Shown one piece after another: positions 27,492 through 36,967 of a stretch of 64,000 nucleotides of DNA. Under the pieces are notes generated by a model that was given only the letters and a program-made list of their open reading frames with translations, made no database searches and was not told the DNA's origin. The stretch is from positions 1 through 64,000 of the forward strand of contig CAMYJB010000010.1 of NCBI GenBank assembly GCA_947258565.1, in the 5' to 3' direction. The first letter of the stretch is position 1; each line of letters begins with the position of its first letter. Position numbers and translations under genes: made by a program. The stretch is from an uncultured Woeseiaceae bacterium. Its GTDB lineage: Bacteria; Pseudomonadota; Gammaproteobacteria; Steroidobacterales; Woeseiaceae.

Positions 27492-28592
27492 TTGCTGACA
27501 CACCCTCTTTTGCGTTTGCCGGCCGCGACTCGCCGGCTCGTCGCTTGTCTTGCGCTGTTGCTGATCATGGTCGCGCCACCCGGCGTCGTCGGTGCCGTCG
27601 AAATGACGTCGCTGTATACGGCCGAGGTGCCGCTCGATCCCGATGCAGTCGATCCACGCCCGGCCGCATACAGGAGCGCGCTGGCGGAGGTCCTGTTGCG
27701 TGTCTCGGGCTCCGGTGTCTTCAGCGACCCGGAACTGTTCGATCTCCTGTTTCCGAATCCGGCGTCCTACGTCGTGCAATTTCGTCCGGGCGAGGACGAT
27801 ACCTTGTGGGTGAGATTCGACGGCAATGCCGTGGAGGACGTACTGCGGCGCAACGGGCAGCCGGTCTGGGGCAGCGAACGTCCATTGACGCTGATCTGGC
27901 TCGCCGTGGACTGGGGACAGGGCCAGCGCGAGGTCATTGGCGCCGACGATCCCGAGCGCAGAGACGATGAGGCGCGCACGATCGACCGCAACCGGCTGCT
28001 GCGGCAGCGGGTGCTCGACGTTGCGGAGCGGCGCGGATTGCCGCTTGCCTTTCCGCTGCTTGATAGCGAGGACCTGGCCCGGGTCACGTTCCCGGATATC
28101 TGGGGAGGATTCGACGAACTCGTCGTCGACGCCTCACGACGTTACGAAGCCAACTCGGTACTCATCGGCCGAATTCGCGCCGATTCGGGTCAGCGCAATC
28201 GATGGACCTATCACTTTGCCGGCGAACAACGCGCCTGGACAGGCGAGCCTGAGCTCATCGTCAATCTCGTGGCGGACATGCTTGCCGCCGAGTTTGCCAT
28301 CGGCGGTGATGCGACGTTGCGCAGCGTCGAGCTGAGTGTCGCGGGAATCAACACCGTTGACGCCTACGGCAGCGTGCAGCGAATTTTGTCCGATCTGAAT
28401 GTCGTCGAGAGCTTTGTCATTGCATTGGTCGAGGGCGACCGGATCCTTTACCGCGTGGAGGCTCACGGCGGCGCCGAGAGACTTGCGCGGGCCTTGCGTC
28501 TCAGTGGCTTGATCGAGCAGGACCGCTTCCAGGACGCGCCGTTTCCCGCTGATTCCCGGGCTGCAGCGCTGGAATTCTTTTACAGCCCCTGA
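27492..28592 (+). CDS. Exported DUF2066 protein
   Basis: About 366 residues. I use the TTG at 27492, about 9 bases after GGGGA, which gives a proper signal peptide ([20 protein letters not shown], cleaved before [13 protein letters not shown]). The mature N-terminus ([12 protein letters not shown], then [15 protein letters not shown]) defines DUF2066. Function unknown; this family is nearly always between purM and the CDP-alcohol transferase/PerM/hda genes in gammaproteobacteria, as here. Upstream in-frame ATGs lie antisense to purM. Confidence 0.85.
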   Translation: MLTHPLLRLPAATRRLVACLALLLIMVAPPGVVGAVEMTSLYTAEVPLDPDAVDPRPAAYRSALAEVLLRVSGSGVFSDPELFDLLFPNPASYVVQFRPGEDDTLWVRFDGNAVEDVLRRNGQPVWGSERPLTLIWLAVDWGQGQREVIGADDPERRDDEARTIDRNRLLRQRVLDVAERRGLPLAFPLLDSEDLARVTFPDIWGGFDELVVDASRRYEANSVLIGRIRADSGQRNRWTYHFAGEQRAWTGEPELIVNLVADMLAAEFAIGGDATLRSVELSVAGINTVDAYGSVQRILSDLNVVESFVIALVEGDRILYRVEAHGGAERLARALRLSGLIEQDRFQDAPFPADSRAAALEFFYSP

Positions 28593-28604
28593 CGGCCGCT
28601 GGCG

Positions 28605-29162
28605 ATGTCTCTAGGCTGGATTCCCAACGCGATATCGCTGATGCGCATTGCGCTGATCGTGCCGATCCTGATGCTCATCCTGCGTGACGAGTACGGATGG
28701 GCGCTCGGCCTGTTCTTCTTTGCGGGTCTTTCAGACGGTCTCGACGGCTATCTCGCCACGCGGTTCAACTGGCAGACGAGGCTCGGGGGTCTTCTCGACC
28801 CGGTCGCGGACAAGCTGCTCGTTGCCGGCCTGTTCATCACGCTAGCCTGGGTGGGGCAGATTCCGGCCTGGCTGGCCACGGTTGTCATATTGCGTGACGT
28901 CGTCATCTTCAGCGGTGCGGTTGCCTATAATTTCATGATCGAGCCGGTACAGGGCGAACCATCGCGCATCAGCAAGCTCAACACGGCGCTCGAATTGCTG
29001 TTCCTGTTCTTCGTATTGAGCCACGCCGGGTTCGGCTGGCCCGACGCGATTACCCAGACCGTGCTGGGGGCGTCGATACTGGTCACCGTTGTGATCAGCG
29101 GCGCGGATTATGTCTGGTCTTGGTCGCGCCGCGCGCGCGCCGGAGGAGCGAATGAAGTCTGA
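28605..29162 (+). CDS. CDP-alcohol phosphatidyltransferase family protein
   Basis: 185-residue inner-membrane enzyme that swaps CMP of a CDP-linked lipid for an alcohol. The signature DG-X2-AR-like block is present as SDGLDGYLATRFN followed by TRLGGLLDPVADKLL, giving the metal-binding Asp residues and the catalytic Asp. About five hydrophobic segments. Similar to PgsA (phosphatidylglycerophosphate synthase), but this locus in other gammaproteobacteria usually holds a second, uncharacterised member, so I give no symbol. Overlaps the next gene by 11 bases. Confidence 0.87.
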   Translation: MSLGWIPNAISLMRIALIVPILMLILRDEYGWALGLFFFAGLSDGLDGYLATRFNWQTRLGGLLDPVADKLLVAGLFITLAWVGQIPAWLATVVILRDVVIFSGAVAYNFMIEPVQGEPSRISKLNTALELLFLFFVLSHAGFGWPDAITQTVLGASILVTVVISGADYVWSWSRRARAGGANEV

Positions 29163-30261
29163 CCTGCGTCTCAACTGGCTGATTGCCATCGGCCTGACGG
29201 GCTGGCTCGTGTACCTGCTTGCGCCGATCCTTACGCCCTTTGTTGCGGCGGCGCTGCTCGCTTACGTGGGCGATCCGCTGGCCGATCGCCTGCAGAAAAT
29301 CAGGCTGCCGCGCACGCTTGCCGTGGTCGCCGTATTTCTGCTGACGTTCCTGACGCTCGGGCTGCTGGTCCTGCTGATCGTACCGCTGATCCGCAACCAG
29401 ATCGGCGCCCTGCTCAGCGCACTGCCCGCGATAGGCGCCCAGGTCGAGCAGGTCTGGCTGCCGTGGATTGCGGAATTTTTCGACATCGAACTGGGCGACG
29501 ATGTTGGCATCGGGCCGTTCCTTGCGCGCTACAGTGAGATGGCCGGAAACTGGGGCGGCAAGGTGCTGCTGGGCGTCGCCGAGTCGGGCGGCGCGCTGGC
29601 CGCTGCCGTCATCAGCCTGTTCCTGATACCGATACTGACGTTCTACATGCTGCGCGACTGGGACTTGATCGTGGCGCGCGTCGGGGCGCTGGTGCCGATC
29701 AGCCAGCGCGATACGATTTTCGGCCTCGTCCAGGAGGCCGACGACATGCTCGGTGCGTTCCTGCGCGGGCAACTGCTCGTGATGATGGCGCTCGCGGTCA
29801 TTTATTCCGCGGGGCTCAGCCTCGTCGGGCTGAAATTCGCGGTGGCGATAGGCGTCGTATCGGGGCTCGTGAGTTTCGTCCCCTATCTCGGCCTCGTGTT
29901 CGGGGTTCTGCTCGCATCGTTGACGGTCGTCCTGGAGCCCGACCCGCTATGGCGCCTGGTCGGCGTAATTGCGACCTTCTCCATCGCGCAGCTCATCGAA
30001 GGATCGATTCTTACGCCCAAGCTCGTCGGCGATCGTATCGGACTGCACCCGGTTCTGGTTATCTTCGCGGTTGCCGCGGGTGGCCAGCTGTTCGGCTTCT
30101 TCGGAATCCTGCTGGCGCTGCCGGCCGCCGCCGTACTGTCGGTCGTCGTGCGTTTTACGTACACGACCTACCTCGAGGAACATCCGCGGGAAGCCAGGGA
30201 GCTGCGGGAGGCGGCGGCCGAGTCAGGCCACCCGGATGCCGGTGACGGTGACTCGTCTTGA
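29152..30261 (+). CDS. PerM/AI-2E-family membrane protein
   Basis: 369 residues with about seven to eight hydrophobic segments. The start is the ATG at 29152, preceded by CGGAGGAGCGA, an excellent ribosome-binding site inside the end of the previous gene. Family landmarks: LLAPILTPFVAAALLAYV near the start, LIVPLIRNQI, SLFLIPILTFYMLRDWD, FVPYLGLVFGVLLA and EGSILTPKLVGDRIGLHP. Transport substrate is unknown despite the family name. Ends in a charged tail; its stop overlaps the TTG start of hda. Confidence 0.9.
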   Translation: MKSDLRLNWLIAIGLTGWLVYLLAPILTPFVAAALLAYVGDPLADRLQKIRLPRTLAVVAVFLLTFLTLGLLVLLIVPLIRNQIGALLSALPAIGAQVEQVWLPWIAEFFDIELGDDVGIGPFLARYSEMAGNWGGKVLLGVAESGGALAAAVISLFLIPILTFYMLRDWDLIVARVGALVPISQRDTIFGLVQEADDMLGAFLRGQLLVMMALAVIYSAGLSLVGLKFAVAIGVVSGLVSFVPYLGLVFGVLLASLTVVLEPDPLWRLVGVIATFSIAQLIEGSILTPKLVGDRIGLHPVLVIFAVAAGGQLFGFFGILLALPAAAVLSVVVRFTYTTYLEEHPREARELREAAAESGHPDAGDGDSS

Positions 30262-30941
30262 CCCAGCTCGCTTTGCCGCTGCGGCTTGCCGATCACGCGA
30301 TCTTCGATACGTTTCTCGCTGCGGGCAACGAGCCTCTCGTTGATTACCTGCGGTCATTGACGAATGCCGGGGCGGGCCAGGGAGCATGGATCTGGGGCGC
30401 GCCCGCCACGGGCAAGTCACATCTGCTGCAGGCGACCTGCGAACGATTCGGTGATCGCGCAGCCTACGTGCCCCTGGAGAGCCTGGCGGCAGCCGGGCCC
30501 GAACTACTCGAGGGGCTCGAATCGAGGCAGCTCGTGTGTATTGACGACCTCGACAGCGTCGCGGGCGACGAGGCCTGGGAACGCGCGCTTTTCATCCTGT
30601 GCAACGAGATCAGCGAGGCCGGGCATCACCTGGTCGTGAGCGCCTCTCACGCACCTCGGGAGGGCGGGATCGCGCTTGCGGACCTGCGCAGCCGGCTGCA
30701 GCGGCTGGCGACCTTCCACATATGGGAACTCGATGACTCAGCCCGTGTGGCGGCGTTGCAGCTGCGCGCGCGGCATCGCGGTCTCGAGTTGCCGGACGAC
30801 ACGGCGAGCTACCTGATGGCCCGCAGCAGGCGCGACATGCGCAGTCTCTACGAACTGCTTGACAAGCTGGATCTCGAGGCGCTGCGTGCCCAGCGCAGGC
30901 TGACGATCCCGTTTGTGAAAGACGTGCTGCAGTCGGGTTAG
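30258..30941 (+). CDS. hda: DnaA regulatory inactivator Hda
   Basis: DnaA-related AAA+ protein that, bound to the DNA-loaded sliding clamp, stimulates ATP hydrolysis by DnaA to prevent re-initiation. 227 residues. The clamp-binding motif QLALPLRL is at residues 3-10; ATP site WGAPATGKSHLLQA; Walker B-like VCIDDLDSV; C-terminal sensor II region RSRRDMRSLYELLDKLD. TTG start overlapping the stop of the PerM gene (TTGA). The order DUF2066, CDP-alcohol transferase, PerM, hda is the Pseudomonas arrangement. Confidence 0.93.
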   Translation: MTQLALPLRLADHAIFDTFLAAGNEPLVDYLRSLTNAGAGQGAWIWGAPATGKSHLLQATCERFGDRAAYVPLESLAAAGPELLEGLESRQLVCIDDLDSVAGDEAWERALFILCNEISEAGHHLVVSASHAPREGGIALADLRSRLQRLATFHIWELDDSARVAALQLRARHRGLELPDDTASYLMARSRRDMRSLYELLDKLDLEALRAQRRLTIPFVKDVLQSG

Positions 30942-30957
30942 GCGTTAGCTCTGCTCG

Positions 30958-31551
30958 TCAAATGCCGAGTCGACTCGCGATGTCGGCGACGCGCTTGCCG
31001 AGGGCCCGCGCCAGCGTCTTCTCGTCGTCGGAGAGGCTGTCCGATTCCCGGCTCCAGGAGACATGCGAGGCGCCATAGGGCGAACCGCCGGTCGTCGTGG
31101 TCGACAGCGCTTTCTCGGCGTAGGGCAGGCCGACATAGATCATGCCGTGATGCAATAACGGCACGGCCATGGTCAGCAGCGTGGTTTCCTGGCCTCCGTG
31201 CAGCGAGGAAGTCGAGGTAAAGACGCCTGCCGGCTTGCCGTTCAGCGTACCCGACAGCCACTCGGCCACGGTATTGTCGAAAAAATACTTCAGTGCTGCC
31301 GTCATGTTGCCGAAGTGCGTCGGGCTGCCGAGCACGAGCCCGGCGCATTCGGCCAGGTCGGCCGGTTCCGCGTAAGGCGGCCCGGACTCCGGTACGGCTG
31401 CGCCGCGGGTGTCGGCAGTGCTGGAAACCGCGGGGACGGTGCGCAGACGGGACGCCATGCCGGGCACCGAATCGACGCCATGGCATACCTCTCGCGCCAG
31501 CGCTTCCGTCATGCCGTAGCGCGAGTCGAAAAGCACGAGCACATCGCTCAT
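30958..31551 (-). CDS. wrbA: WrbA-type NAD(P)H:quinone oxidoreductase
   Basis: Flavodoxin-fold FMN enzyme that reduces quinones by two electrons. 197 residues. FMN phosphate loop DSRYGMTEALA at 9-19, GSPTHFGNMTAALKYFFD, and STSSLHGGQETTLLT all match WrbA. The start overlaps the arsC stop by four bases. It converges with hda, 16 bases apart. Confidence 0.92.
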   Translation of the reverse strand: MSDVLVLFDSRYGMTEALAREVCHGVDSVPGMASRLRTVPAVSSTADTRGAAVPESGPPYAEPADLAECAGLVLGSPTHFGNMTAALKYFFDNTVAEWLSGTLNGKPAGVFTSTSSLHGGQETTLLTMAVPLLHHGMIYVGLPYAEKALSTTTTGGSPYGASHVSWSRESDSLSDDEKTLARALGKRVADIASRLGI

Positions 31552-31907
31552 GACGGCAGGATCTCCCGGACATTCTCCGGTGGGCGGCCGACAACTGCTG
31601 CGCCGGCGTCGTCGTCGATCACGATCGGGCGCGCAATGACCCTGGGATGCCGTGCCAGCCAGGCCGCAAGCGCCCCATCGTCGGCGAGGTCGGGCAGGTC
31701 GCCGGCATTCCTGAATTCGTCCTCGTTGCGGCGCAAGAGGCCGGATACGGGCACGCCGATCGTCGCGGCCAGTTCCTGGATCCGGTCGGCCCCGGGTGTC
31801 TCCTCGAGGTACCTGACCACCGTGGGGCTGACCCCGGCTTTTTCAATGATTTCCAGTGTTTTCCGGGACTTGGAGCAGCGCGGATTGTGATAGATGGTAA
31901 TTCTCAT
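31548..31907 (-). CDS. arsC: ArsC-family arsenate reductase
   Basis: 119-residue glutaredoxin-dependent arsenate reductase family member. Catalytic Cys11 in HNPRCSKSRKTL; the usual arginines appear in VVRYLEETP and ARPIVIDD. Coupled to wrbA. No other ars genes nearby, so it may be a general oxidoreductase rather than a resistance determinant. Confidence 0.88.
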   Translation of the reverse strand: MRITIYHNPRCSKSRKTLEIIEKAGVSPTVVRYLEETPGADRIQELAATIGVPVSGLLRRNEDEFRNAGDLPDLADDGALAAWLARHPRVIARPIVIDDDAGAAVVGRPPENVREILPS

Positions 31908-31990
31908 GGCTGGCGGGCGGTATCTGGGCGAAAATGACAGCTGCGAACTCTAGCAGGCCGCCAGCAGGGCGTCAGCGGCAATTTGTCCGC

Positions 31991-32019
31991 TTGACCCGGG
32001 CAGCGACGGTTGCTAGCTT
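31991..32019 (+). promoter_or_regulatory. Predicted sigma70 promoter of the DUF4398 lipoprotein gene
   Basis: -35 TTGACC at 31991-31996 and -10 TAGCTT at 32014-32019, spaced 17 bases, 30 bases before the start codon. Confidence 0.45.
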
Positions 32020-32049
32020 TTTCCGGCTACGCGTTCCAAAATAACAACA

Positions 32050-32361
32050 ATGATGCCAATCCGATCAACAATTCGCCTTGTCGGCACGCTCGCGCTGCTG
32101 CTTCTCGCTGGCTGCGAGACGGCGCCGCCCGTTCAGGAGATGAGTGACGCGAGACAGGCGATCACGGTCGCCCGCGAAGCGGGTGCCGCCGACCTGGCGG
32201 CGGCGGAACTGGCCGAGGCCGAGGAATTCCTCCAGAACGCGGAGCTCAGGCTCGACCGCCAGCAGTACCGCGAGGCGCGCAACGCAGCCCTCGAGGCCAA
32301 GCTGCGTGCGCAAAAGGCCCTGAAACTCAGCGAGGCGTCGAAGGACGGCGACGGCGACTGA
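32050..32361 (+). CDS. DUF4398-type outer-membrane lipoprotein
   Basis: 103 residues. Signal peptide with lipobox LLLAGC, so lipidated at Cys25; the mature part is a predicted helical pair rich in Ala/Glu (DARQAITVAREAGAADLAAAELAEAE) with the DUF4398 pattern (EEFLQNAELRLDRQQYREARNAAL). Residue +2 is Glu, not Asp, so outer-membrane sorting is expected. A second ATG one codon later is an equal start candidate. acyP follows 7 bases after. Confidence 0.82.
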   Translation: MMPIRSTIRLVGTLALLLLAGCETAPPVQEMSDARQAITVAREAGAADLAAAELAEAEEFLQNAELRLDRQQYREARNAALEAKLRAQKALKLSEASKDGDGD

Positions 32362-32368
32362 GTCCCCG

Positions 32369-32638
32369 ATGCCCGCCGCCCGACTGTACACGATCAAGGG
32401 GCGCGTCCAGGGCGTTTTCTTTCGCGCAAGCACCCGCCGCGTCGCCGAGTCGCTCGGCATTACTGGCCACGCGATCAACCGGCCGGACGGTGACGTCGAG
32501 GTACTCGCCTGCGGTGAGCCCGCGGCCCTGGAGCAACTCGGCAACTGGTTGCACGACGGTCCGGCCCATGCGCGTGTGGACGAAGTCATTGCGCGCGATG
32601 TCGAACTGGAGGCGCCGGGCGGCTTTCGTACCGGCTAG
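32369..32638 (+). CDS. acyP: Acylphosphatase
   Basis: 89-residue small enzyme that hydrolyses acyl phosphates. The phosphate-binding loop and catalytic Arg are clear in GRVQGVFFRASTRR, and the catalytic Asn in GHAINRPDGDVEV. Downstream of the lipoprotein gene on the same strand. Confidence 0.93.
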   Translation: MPAARLYTIKGRVQGVFFRASTRRVAESLGITGHAINRPDGDVEVLACGEPAALEQLGNWLHDGPAHARVDEVIARDVELEAPGGFRTG

Positions 32639-32653
32639 GGCCTGTTAAAGGTC

Positions 32654-33229
32654 CTAGGCCTGAAACCACTTTTTCGACAGCTTGTCGATCACCTTGTTGG
32701 GGTACTTGCGCTTGCCGAGACTGCCGTTGTAGCGGCCGAGCGCCCGCCGCAGGTCGCCGTTCTCCTTGTCGTAATAAAATCGCAGGATCGTGCAGCCGTA
32801 GCGCAGGTTGGTATCGATATGCAGCAGGTTGTCGTTCGGGCGGCCGATTTCGTCGAGCCAGAAGGGCATGATCTGCATGAGGCCGATCGCGCCGGCCACC
32901 GAGATCGCATAGCGGTCGAAATTGCTCTCGACTTCGATCACCGCAAGGATCAGTTCCGGCGGGAGTTTCACGCGGCTGGCCTCGTAATGAACACGGGTCA
33001 GAATTTCGATGCGCTCCTCGGGGTCCCCCACGTGGCCCGCAAGTCGCCGGGACATGTCGGTCAGCCAGACTTCGGCCTCGAAGCGGTCCGGAAAGCTGTC
33101 GGATTCGCTGGCCGCCACGCGCAGGATCTCGCGCAACTCGGGGTCCGGACCCGCGTCGGCAGGCACCCCGGCCGGCAGCAGCAGGGCCGCGAGCAAGGCG
33201 ATGATACTGATCCGTGCAACCATACTCAT
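32654..33229 (-). CDS. Exported lytic transglycosylase (SLT domain)
   Basis: 191 residues with a cleavable signal peptide (IIALLAALLLPAGVPADA). The C-terminal SLT fold has the catalytic Glu in AVIEVESNFDRYAIS and then GAIGLMQIMPFW, and the later ALGRYNGSLGKRKYP. It cleaves peptidoglycan glycan strands in the periplasm. The N-terminal about 60 residues before the domain are unassigned. Lies 26 bases from the proS stop, same strand, downstream of proS. Confidence 0.88.
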   Translation of the reverse strand: MSMVARISIIALLAALLLPAGVPADAGPDPELREILRVAASESDSFPDRFEAEVWLTDMSRRLAGHVGDPEERIEILTRVHYEASRVKLPPELILAVIEVESNFDRYAISVAGAIGLMQIMPFWLDEIGRPNDNLLHIDTNLRYGCTILRFYYDKENGDLRRALGRYNGSLGKRKYPNKVIDKLSKKWFQA

Positions 33230-33255
33230 GCGAGAAGCTTACTCTATATGAAACA

Positions 33256-34962
33256 TTAGTTTATGGCGTGTTCCTTGAGCAGATTGAGAGCCTCTTCACG
33301 TTTCAGGTTGCGCGATTCGGTGTCGCGCCGGTGCTGGTACTCGAATTCGCCGTTCGCGAGGTTGCGCTCGCTGACCACGAGCCGGTGCGGGATGCCGATC
33401 AACTCGGCGTCGGCGAACTTGACCCCCGGCCGCGCGTCGCGGTCGTCGAGCAGTACCTGCAGGCCCTGTTGCTGCAGGTCGGCGTAGAGGCTTTCGGCGG
33501 CCTCGCGCACAATCTCCGATCGATGCATGTTGATCGGCACCAGTACCACGTTGAATGGGGTGAGCGGTTCCGGCCAGATGATGCCCCGCTCGTCGTGATT
33601 TTGCTCGATTGCGGCACCGACAATGCGGGTTACGCCGATGCCGTAGCAGCCCATCTGCAGTTTGCGCTCCTTGCCGTCGCTGTCGAGTACGCTGGCGCCC
33701 ATCGCGGTGCTGTACTTGGCGCCGAGCTGGAAGATGTGTCCCACCTCGATACCGCGCGCGATCGAGAGCGTGCCCGAGCCGCCGGGGGTAGGATCGCCTG
33801 CCACGACATTGCGCAGGTCGACCGTCTCCGGTTCCTCGATATCGCGCCCGAAATTCACGCCGGTAAAATGAGTATCGGCTTCGTTTGCGCCAACAACGAA
33901 ATCCGCCATGTCGGCCGTCGCGTGGTCGAAGTAGACGGGAACCTCGAGACCGATGGGCCCGGCGTAGCCCGGCTCGCAGCCGGTCACCTGGCGAACGGTC
34001 GGCGCGTCGGCCATCGTAAGCGGCGTCGCGACGCCGGGGATCTTCTGCGCCTTGACGGCGTTGAGTTCGTGATCGCCCCGCAGCACCAGCGCGACCGGCT
34101 GGTCCTCGCCCTCGACGATCAGGGTCTTCAGGGTCTGCTCCGCCGTAATGCCGATGAACTCGCGCAGGGCCTCGATAGTCCGCGCTCCCGGCGTCTCGAT
34201 TTTCTGCATTTCCGCGCTCGGGGCCGGACGTTCCCCGGCGGGAACCTCGGTGGCCGCCATTTCGATGTTGGATGCATAGTCGTCGGCATCGCAATAGGCG
34301 ATTGCGTCCTCACCCGAGTCCGCGAGCACGTGAAATTCCTGCGAACGGCTGCCGCCGATTTCGCCGCTGTCCGCGTCCACGACCCGGAACCTGAGGCCCA
34401 GGCGCTCGAAGATAGCCGTGTAGGCGGCGTGCATCTTCTGATACGCGATACGCATGCCGTCCTCGTCGAGGTCGAACGAATAGGCATCTTTCATGATGAA
34501 TTCGCGCGAGCGCATCACACCGAACCGCGGCCGGATTTCGTCACGGAATTTGGTCTGCACCTGGTAAAAGTTGATCGGCAGCTGCTTGTAGCTGCGCAGC
34601 TCACGACGGGCGATGTCGGTAATCACTTCCTCGTGCGTCGGTCCGAAGCAATACTCGCGCTCGTGCCGGTCAAGCATGCGCAGCAGCAGCGGGCCATATT
34701 CGTCCCAGCGCCCCGACTCCTGCCACAGCTCCGCAGGCTGCACGGCGGGCATCAACAGCTCGAGTGCGCCGGCACGGTCCATTTCCTCGCGGACCACGTT
34801 CTCGACCTTGCGCAGTACGCGCAGGCCGAGGGGCATCCAGGTGAACAGTCCGGATGCCAGTCGCCGGACCAGGCCTGCCCTGAGCATCAGTTGATGGCTC
34901 ACGATCTCTGCTTCTGCAGGAACTTCCTTGAGAGTCGTGAGGCCGAATTCCGAATAGCGCAT
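33256..34962 (-). CDS. proS: Prolyl-tRNA synthetase (bacterial, with editing domain)
   Basis: 568 residues, class II synthetase. Motif 2 region [23 protein letters not shown], motif 3 [13 protein letters not shown], and the inserted YbaK-like editing domain between them (about 225-400), which makes this the bacterial type. N-terminus [19 protein letters not shown] is canonical. Starts 147 bases from the divergent PSD-like gene. Confidence 0.97.
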   Translation of the reverse strand: MRYSEFGLTTLKEVPAEAEIVSHQLMLRAGLVRRLASGLFTWMPLGLRVLRKVENVVREEMDRAGALELLMPAVQPAELWQESGRWDEYGPLLLRMLDRHEREYCFGPTHEEVITDIARRELRSYKQLPINFYQVQTKFRDEIRPRFGVMRSREFIMKDAYSFDLDEDGMRIAYQKMHAAYTAIFERLGLRFRVVDADSGEIGGSRSQEFHVLADSGEDAIAYCDADDYASNIEMAATEVPAGERPAPSAEMQKIETPGARTIEALREFIGITAEQTLKTLIVEGEDQPVALVLRGDHELNAVKAQKIPGVATPLTMADAPTVRQVTGCEPGYAGPIGLEVPVYFDHATADMADFVVGANEADTHFTGVNFGRDIEEPETVDLRNVVAGDPTPGGSGTLSIARGIEVGHIFQLGAKYSTAMGASVLDSDGKERKLQMGCYGIGVTRIVGAAIEQNHDERGIIWPEPLTPFNVVLVPINMHRSEIVREAAESLYADLQQQGLQVLLDDRDARPGVKFADAELIGIPHRLVVSERNLANGEFEYQHRRDTESRNLKREEALNLLKEHAIN

Positions 34963-35108
34963 GGTGTGGTACCGAGTTGAATCAGCCGGGAATTCTAGCC
35001 GAAACCTGCGCGCCGTGTGGGCATTGCCGCCGTTTCTGTGACAAAACGTGTTGACTACCCCGCGAAAGAGGAGGATGGTGCGGCGTTTTGTAATCCGCGA
35101 GACGATTC

Positions 35109-35735
35109 TTGCACGGTCGAAGAAATCCTTTTGTCGCCCGGGAGGGCATACCGTTCATGGTCGCAGCCGTGCTCGGCATGTGGCTGGCGTTCCGCTTCCT
35201 GAATCCGCTTTTCGTGCTGGTGCCAGTCCTGCTGTTGGGACTGTTCTGGATGATATTCAGGGACCCGCGGCGCCAGATCCCCGCGATTCCGCTCGCCGTC
35301 GTCAGCCCGGTCGACGGCCGCATTACCGCAGTCGACCTGGTCGACCGCGGTGTCGTACAGGGCGAGGCGCACCGCATTTTCATCAGCATCGACGTCCTGG
35401 GCACCTATACGGCACGGTGCCCGGTGGAAGGGGTCATCAAGGACCTCAATACGCTGGCCGCCGACAAGGTTGTCGACTATCGCACCAGTGCGCTTTGGGT
35501 GCAGACGGACGAGGGCGACGACGTGGTGCTCCAGTTCCACGGCTATCGCCTGAATCTCGCCCCTGTGGCGTTCGTGCGTTACGGCGAGCGGATCGGCCAG
35601 GGACAGCGCTGCGCATACCTGCGGCTGACGCGCGTGGCGGAGGTGCACCTGCCGATCAATGCCAGGGTGCTGGTCGAGCCGGGTCAACGGGTCACCGCGG
35701 GTCTCGACGTCATTGGCAAGTTGCCCTCGTCCTGA
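35109..35735 (+). CDS. Phosphatidylserine-decarboxylase-like protein lacking the pyruvoyl serine
   Basis: 208 residues in the short (archaeal/alphaproteobacterial) PSD form: [10 protein letters not shown], two hydrophobic segments, [29 protein letters not shown] and [16 protein letters not shown]. In active enzymes a Gly-Ser pair is cut to make a pyruvoyl cofactor, in the context IRFGSRVDVYLP; here the same place reads [12 protein letters not shown], with no serine. It should therefore be inactive as a decarboxylase. TTG start at 35109 chosen because it precedes the conserved AREG block; other starts are possible. Upstream of the uracil-DNA glycosylase gene. Confidence 0.75.
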   Translation: MHGRRNPFVAREGIPFMVAAVLGMWLAFRFLNPLFVLVPVLLLGLFWMIFRDPRRQIPAIPLAVVSPVDGRITAVDLVDRGVVQGEAHRIFISIDVLGTYTARCPVEGVIKDLNTLAADKVVDYRTSALWVQTDEGDDVVLQFHGYRLNLAPVAFVRYGERIGQGQRCAYLRLTRVAEVHLPINARVLVEPGQRVTAGLDVIGKLPSS

Positions 35736-35807
35736 CATTTCGTCCGGTGTATTGCGCGGTTCGCCGTGGCAAACTAACGATCAGCAACGACTATCCCGCT
35801 CACGAAG

Positions 35808-36491
35808 ATGATGCAGTCCGAAGAAGTGCGCCGCGCGTATTTGCGTGCGATGGGAATCGACGTCTGGATCCCGAGGGAGCAGGTGGACGTCGAGCCCGCG
35901 CGCACGGATACCGAGACCCGGGCCGGTGCCGGGAACCCTGGCTGGGACGAGCTGCGCACGGCCGTCGCCAACTGCACGCGATGCCGCCTGCACGAGAGCC
36001 GGACCCAGACCGTGTTCGGAGTGGGCAACACTGCGGCCGACTGGATGATCATCGGTGAAGCTCCCGGTGCCGAAGAGGATCGGCGTGGCGAACCGTTCGT
36101 AGGGCGCGCCGGCAAGCTGCTCGATGAGATGCTGCGCGCCATCGGCGAAAAGCGTGAGAGCGTCTTTATTGCGAACATTCTCAAATGTCGGCCACCGAAC
36201 AACCGCGATCCGGGCCAGGACGAGGCGGCGTCGTGCCGGCCATACCTGGAGCGGCAGATCGAGTTGGTCCAGCCGAAAATCATCCTCGCCGTCGGCCGCA
36301 TTGCGGCGCAGCAACTGCTGCAGTCCGATGCACCGGTTGGCCGCATGCGGGGCACGGTCCACCAGCTCGGTGCGACACCGCTCGTCGTCACGTATCACCC
36401 GGCGTACCTGTTGCGCAGCCCGTCGCAGAAGCGCAAGTCCTGGGACGACCTGTGCCTGGCTACACGCGTAATGACGGGGACGGCAACATGA
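35808..36491 (+). CDS. Uracil-DNA glycosylase, family 4 (Fe-S)
   Basis: Removes uracil from DNA. 227 residues. Active-site block GEAPGAEEDRRGEPFVGRAG (83-102), C-terminal HPAYLLR, and four cysteines for a [4Fe-4S] cluster: Cys56 and Cys59 in NCTRCRL, Cys127 in LKCRPPNN and Cys143 in ASCRPYL. ATG at 35808 (MMQSEE). Its stop overlaps the rimI start by four bases (ATGA). Confidence 0.93.
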   Translation: MMQSEEVRRAYLRAMGIDVWIPREQVDVEPARTDTETRAGAGNPGWDELRTAVANCTRCRLHESRTQTVFGVGNTAADWMIIGEAPGAEEDRRGEPFVGRAGKLLDEMLRAIGEKRESVFIANILKCRPPNNRDPGQDEAASCRPYLERQIELVQPKIILAVGRIAAQQLLQSDAPVGRMRGTVHQLGATPLVVTYHPAYLLRSPSQKRKSWDDLCLATRVMTGTAT

Positions 36492-36967
36492 TTCGGCCGA
36501 TTGCCGAACCGCCCTTGCGGATTCGCGCCATGGGGCATGACGACCTGCCGATGGTCTCGGATATCGAGCGACGCAGCTATGAATTTCCGTGGAGTCACGG
36601 TGTATTCCGCGACTGCCTGCTCGCGGGCTATCACTGCATTGTGCTCGAGCGGGACGGCCGCATCACGGGCTATGGCATCCTCTCCGTCGCGGCCGGAGAG
36701 GCCCACATTCTCAATCTTTGTGTCGATCCGAACTACCGCTCGCACGGCTATGGCGAGCAATTGCTCGACGCGATCCTGTTGCAGGCGCGCTCGGCCAAGG
36801 TACGCGAGATTTTTCTCGAGGTAAGGCCATCCAATGTGACAGCGATCGCGCTGTATCGTAAGAAGGGCTTCCACAAAGTTGCCCGGCGTCCCGCGTACTA
36901 CCAGGCTTCCGAAGGGCGCGAAGACGCCGCTGTACTTGCGAAAAAACTGATTTCCTATGATCGCTGA
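36488..36967 (+). CDS. rimI: Ribosomal-protein S18 alanine N-acetyltransferase
   Basis: 159-residue GNAT acetyltransferase. RimI landmarks: [15 protein letters not shown], acetyl-CoA loop [22 protein letters not shown] and [18 protein letters not shown]. Starts at the ATG overlapping the glycosylase stop; the open frame extends upstream only through the other gene. It overlaps the RF3 start by 11 bases. Confidence 0.92.
   Translation: MIRPIAEPPLRIRAMGHDDLPMVSDIERRSYEFPWSHGVFRDCLLAGYHCIVLERDGRITGYGILSVAAGEAHILNLCVDPNYRSHGYGEQLLDAILLQARSAKVREIFLEVRPSNVTAIALYRKKGFHKVARRPAYYQASEGREDAAVLAKKLISYDR

Noticed and set aside
27428-27568. N-terminal extension of purM (and similarly of rsxC at 15424-15579)
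   Set aside because: Residues upstream of the chosen ATGs do not resemble the families and lie over a divergent promoter or another gene.
31548-31907. Arsenic-resistance operon
   Set aside because: Only an ArsC-like reductase is present, coupled to wrbA; no arsR, arsB or acr3.
33214-34980. Open frame of 588 codons antisense to proS
   Set aside because: Exactly covers proS in mirror frame and has no domain; typical GC-rich artefact.
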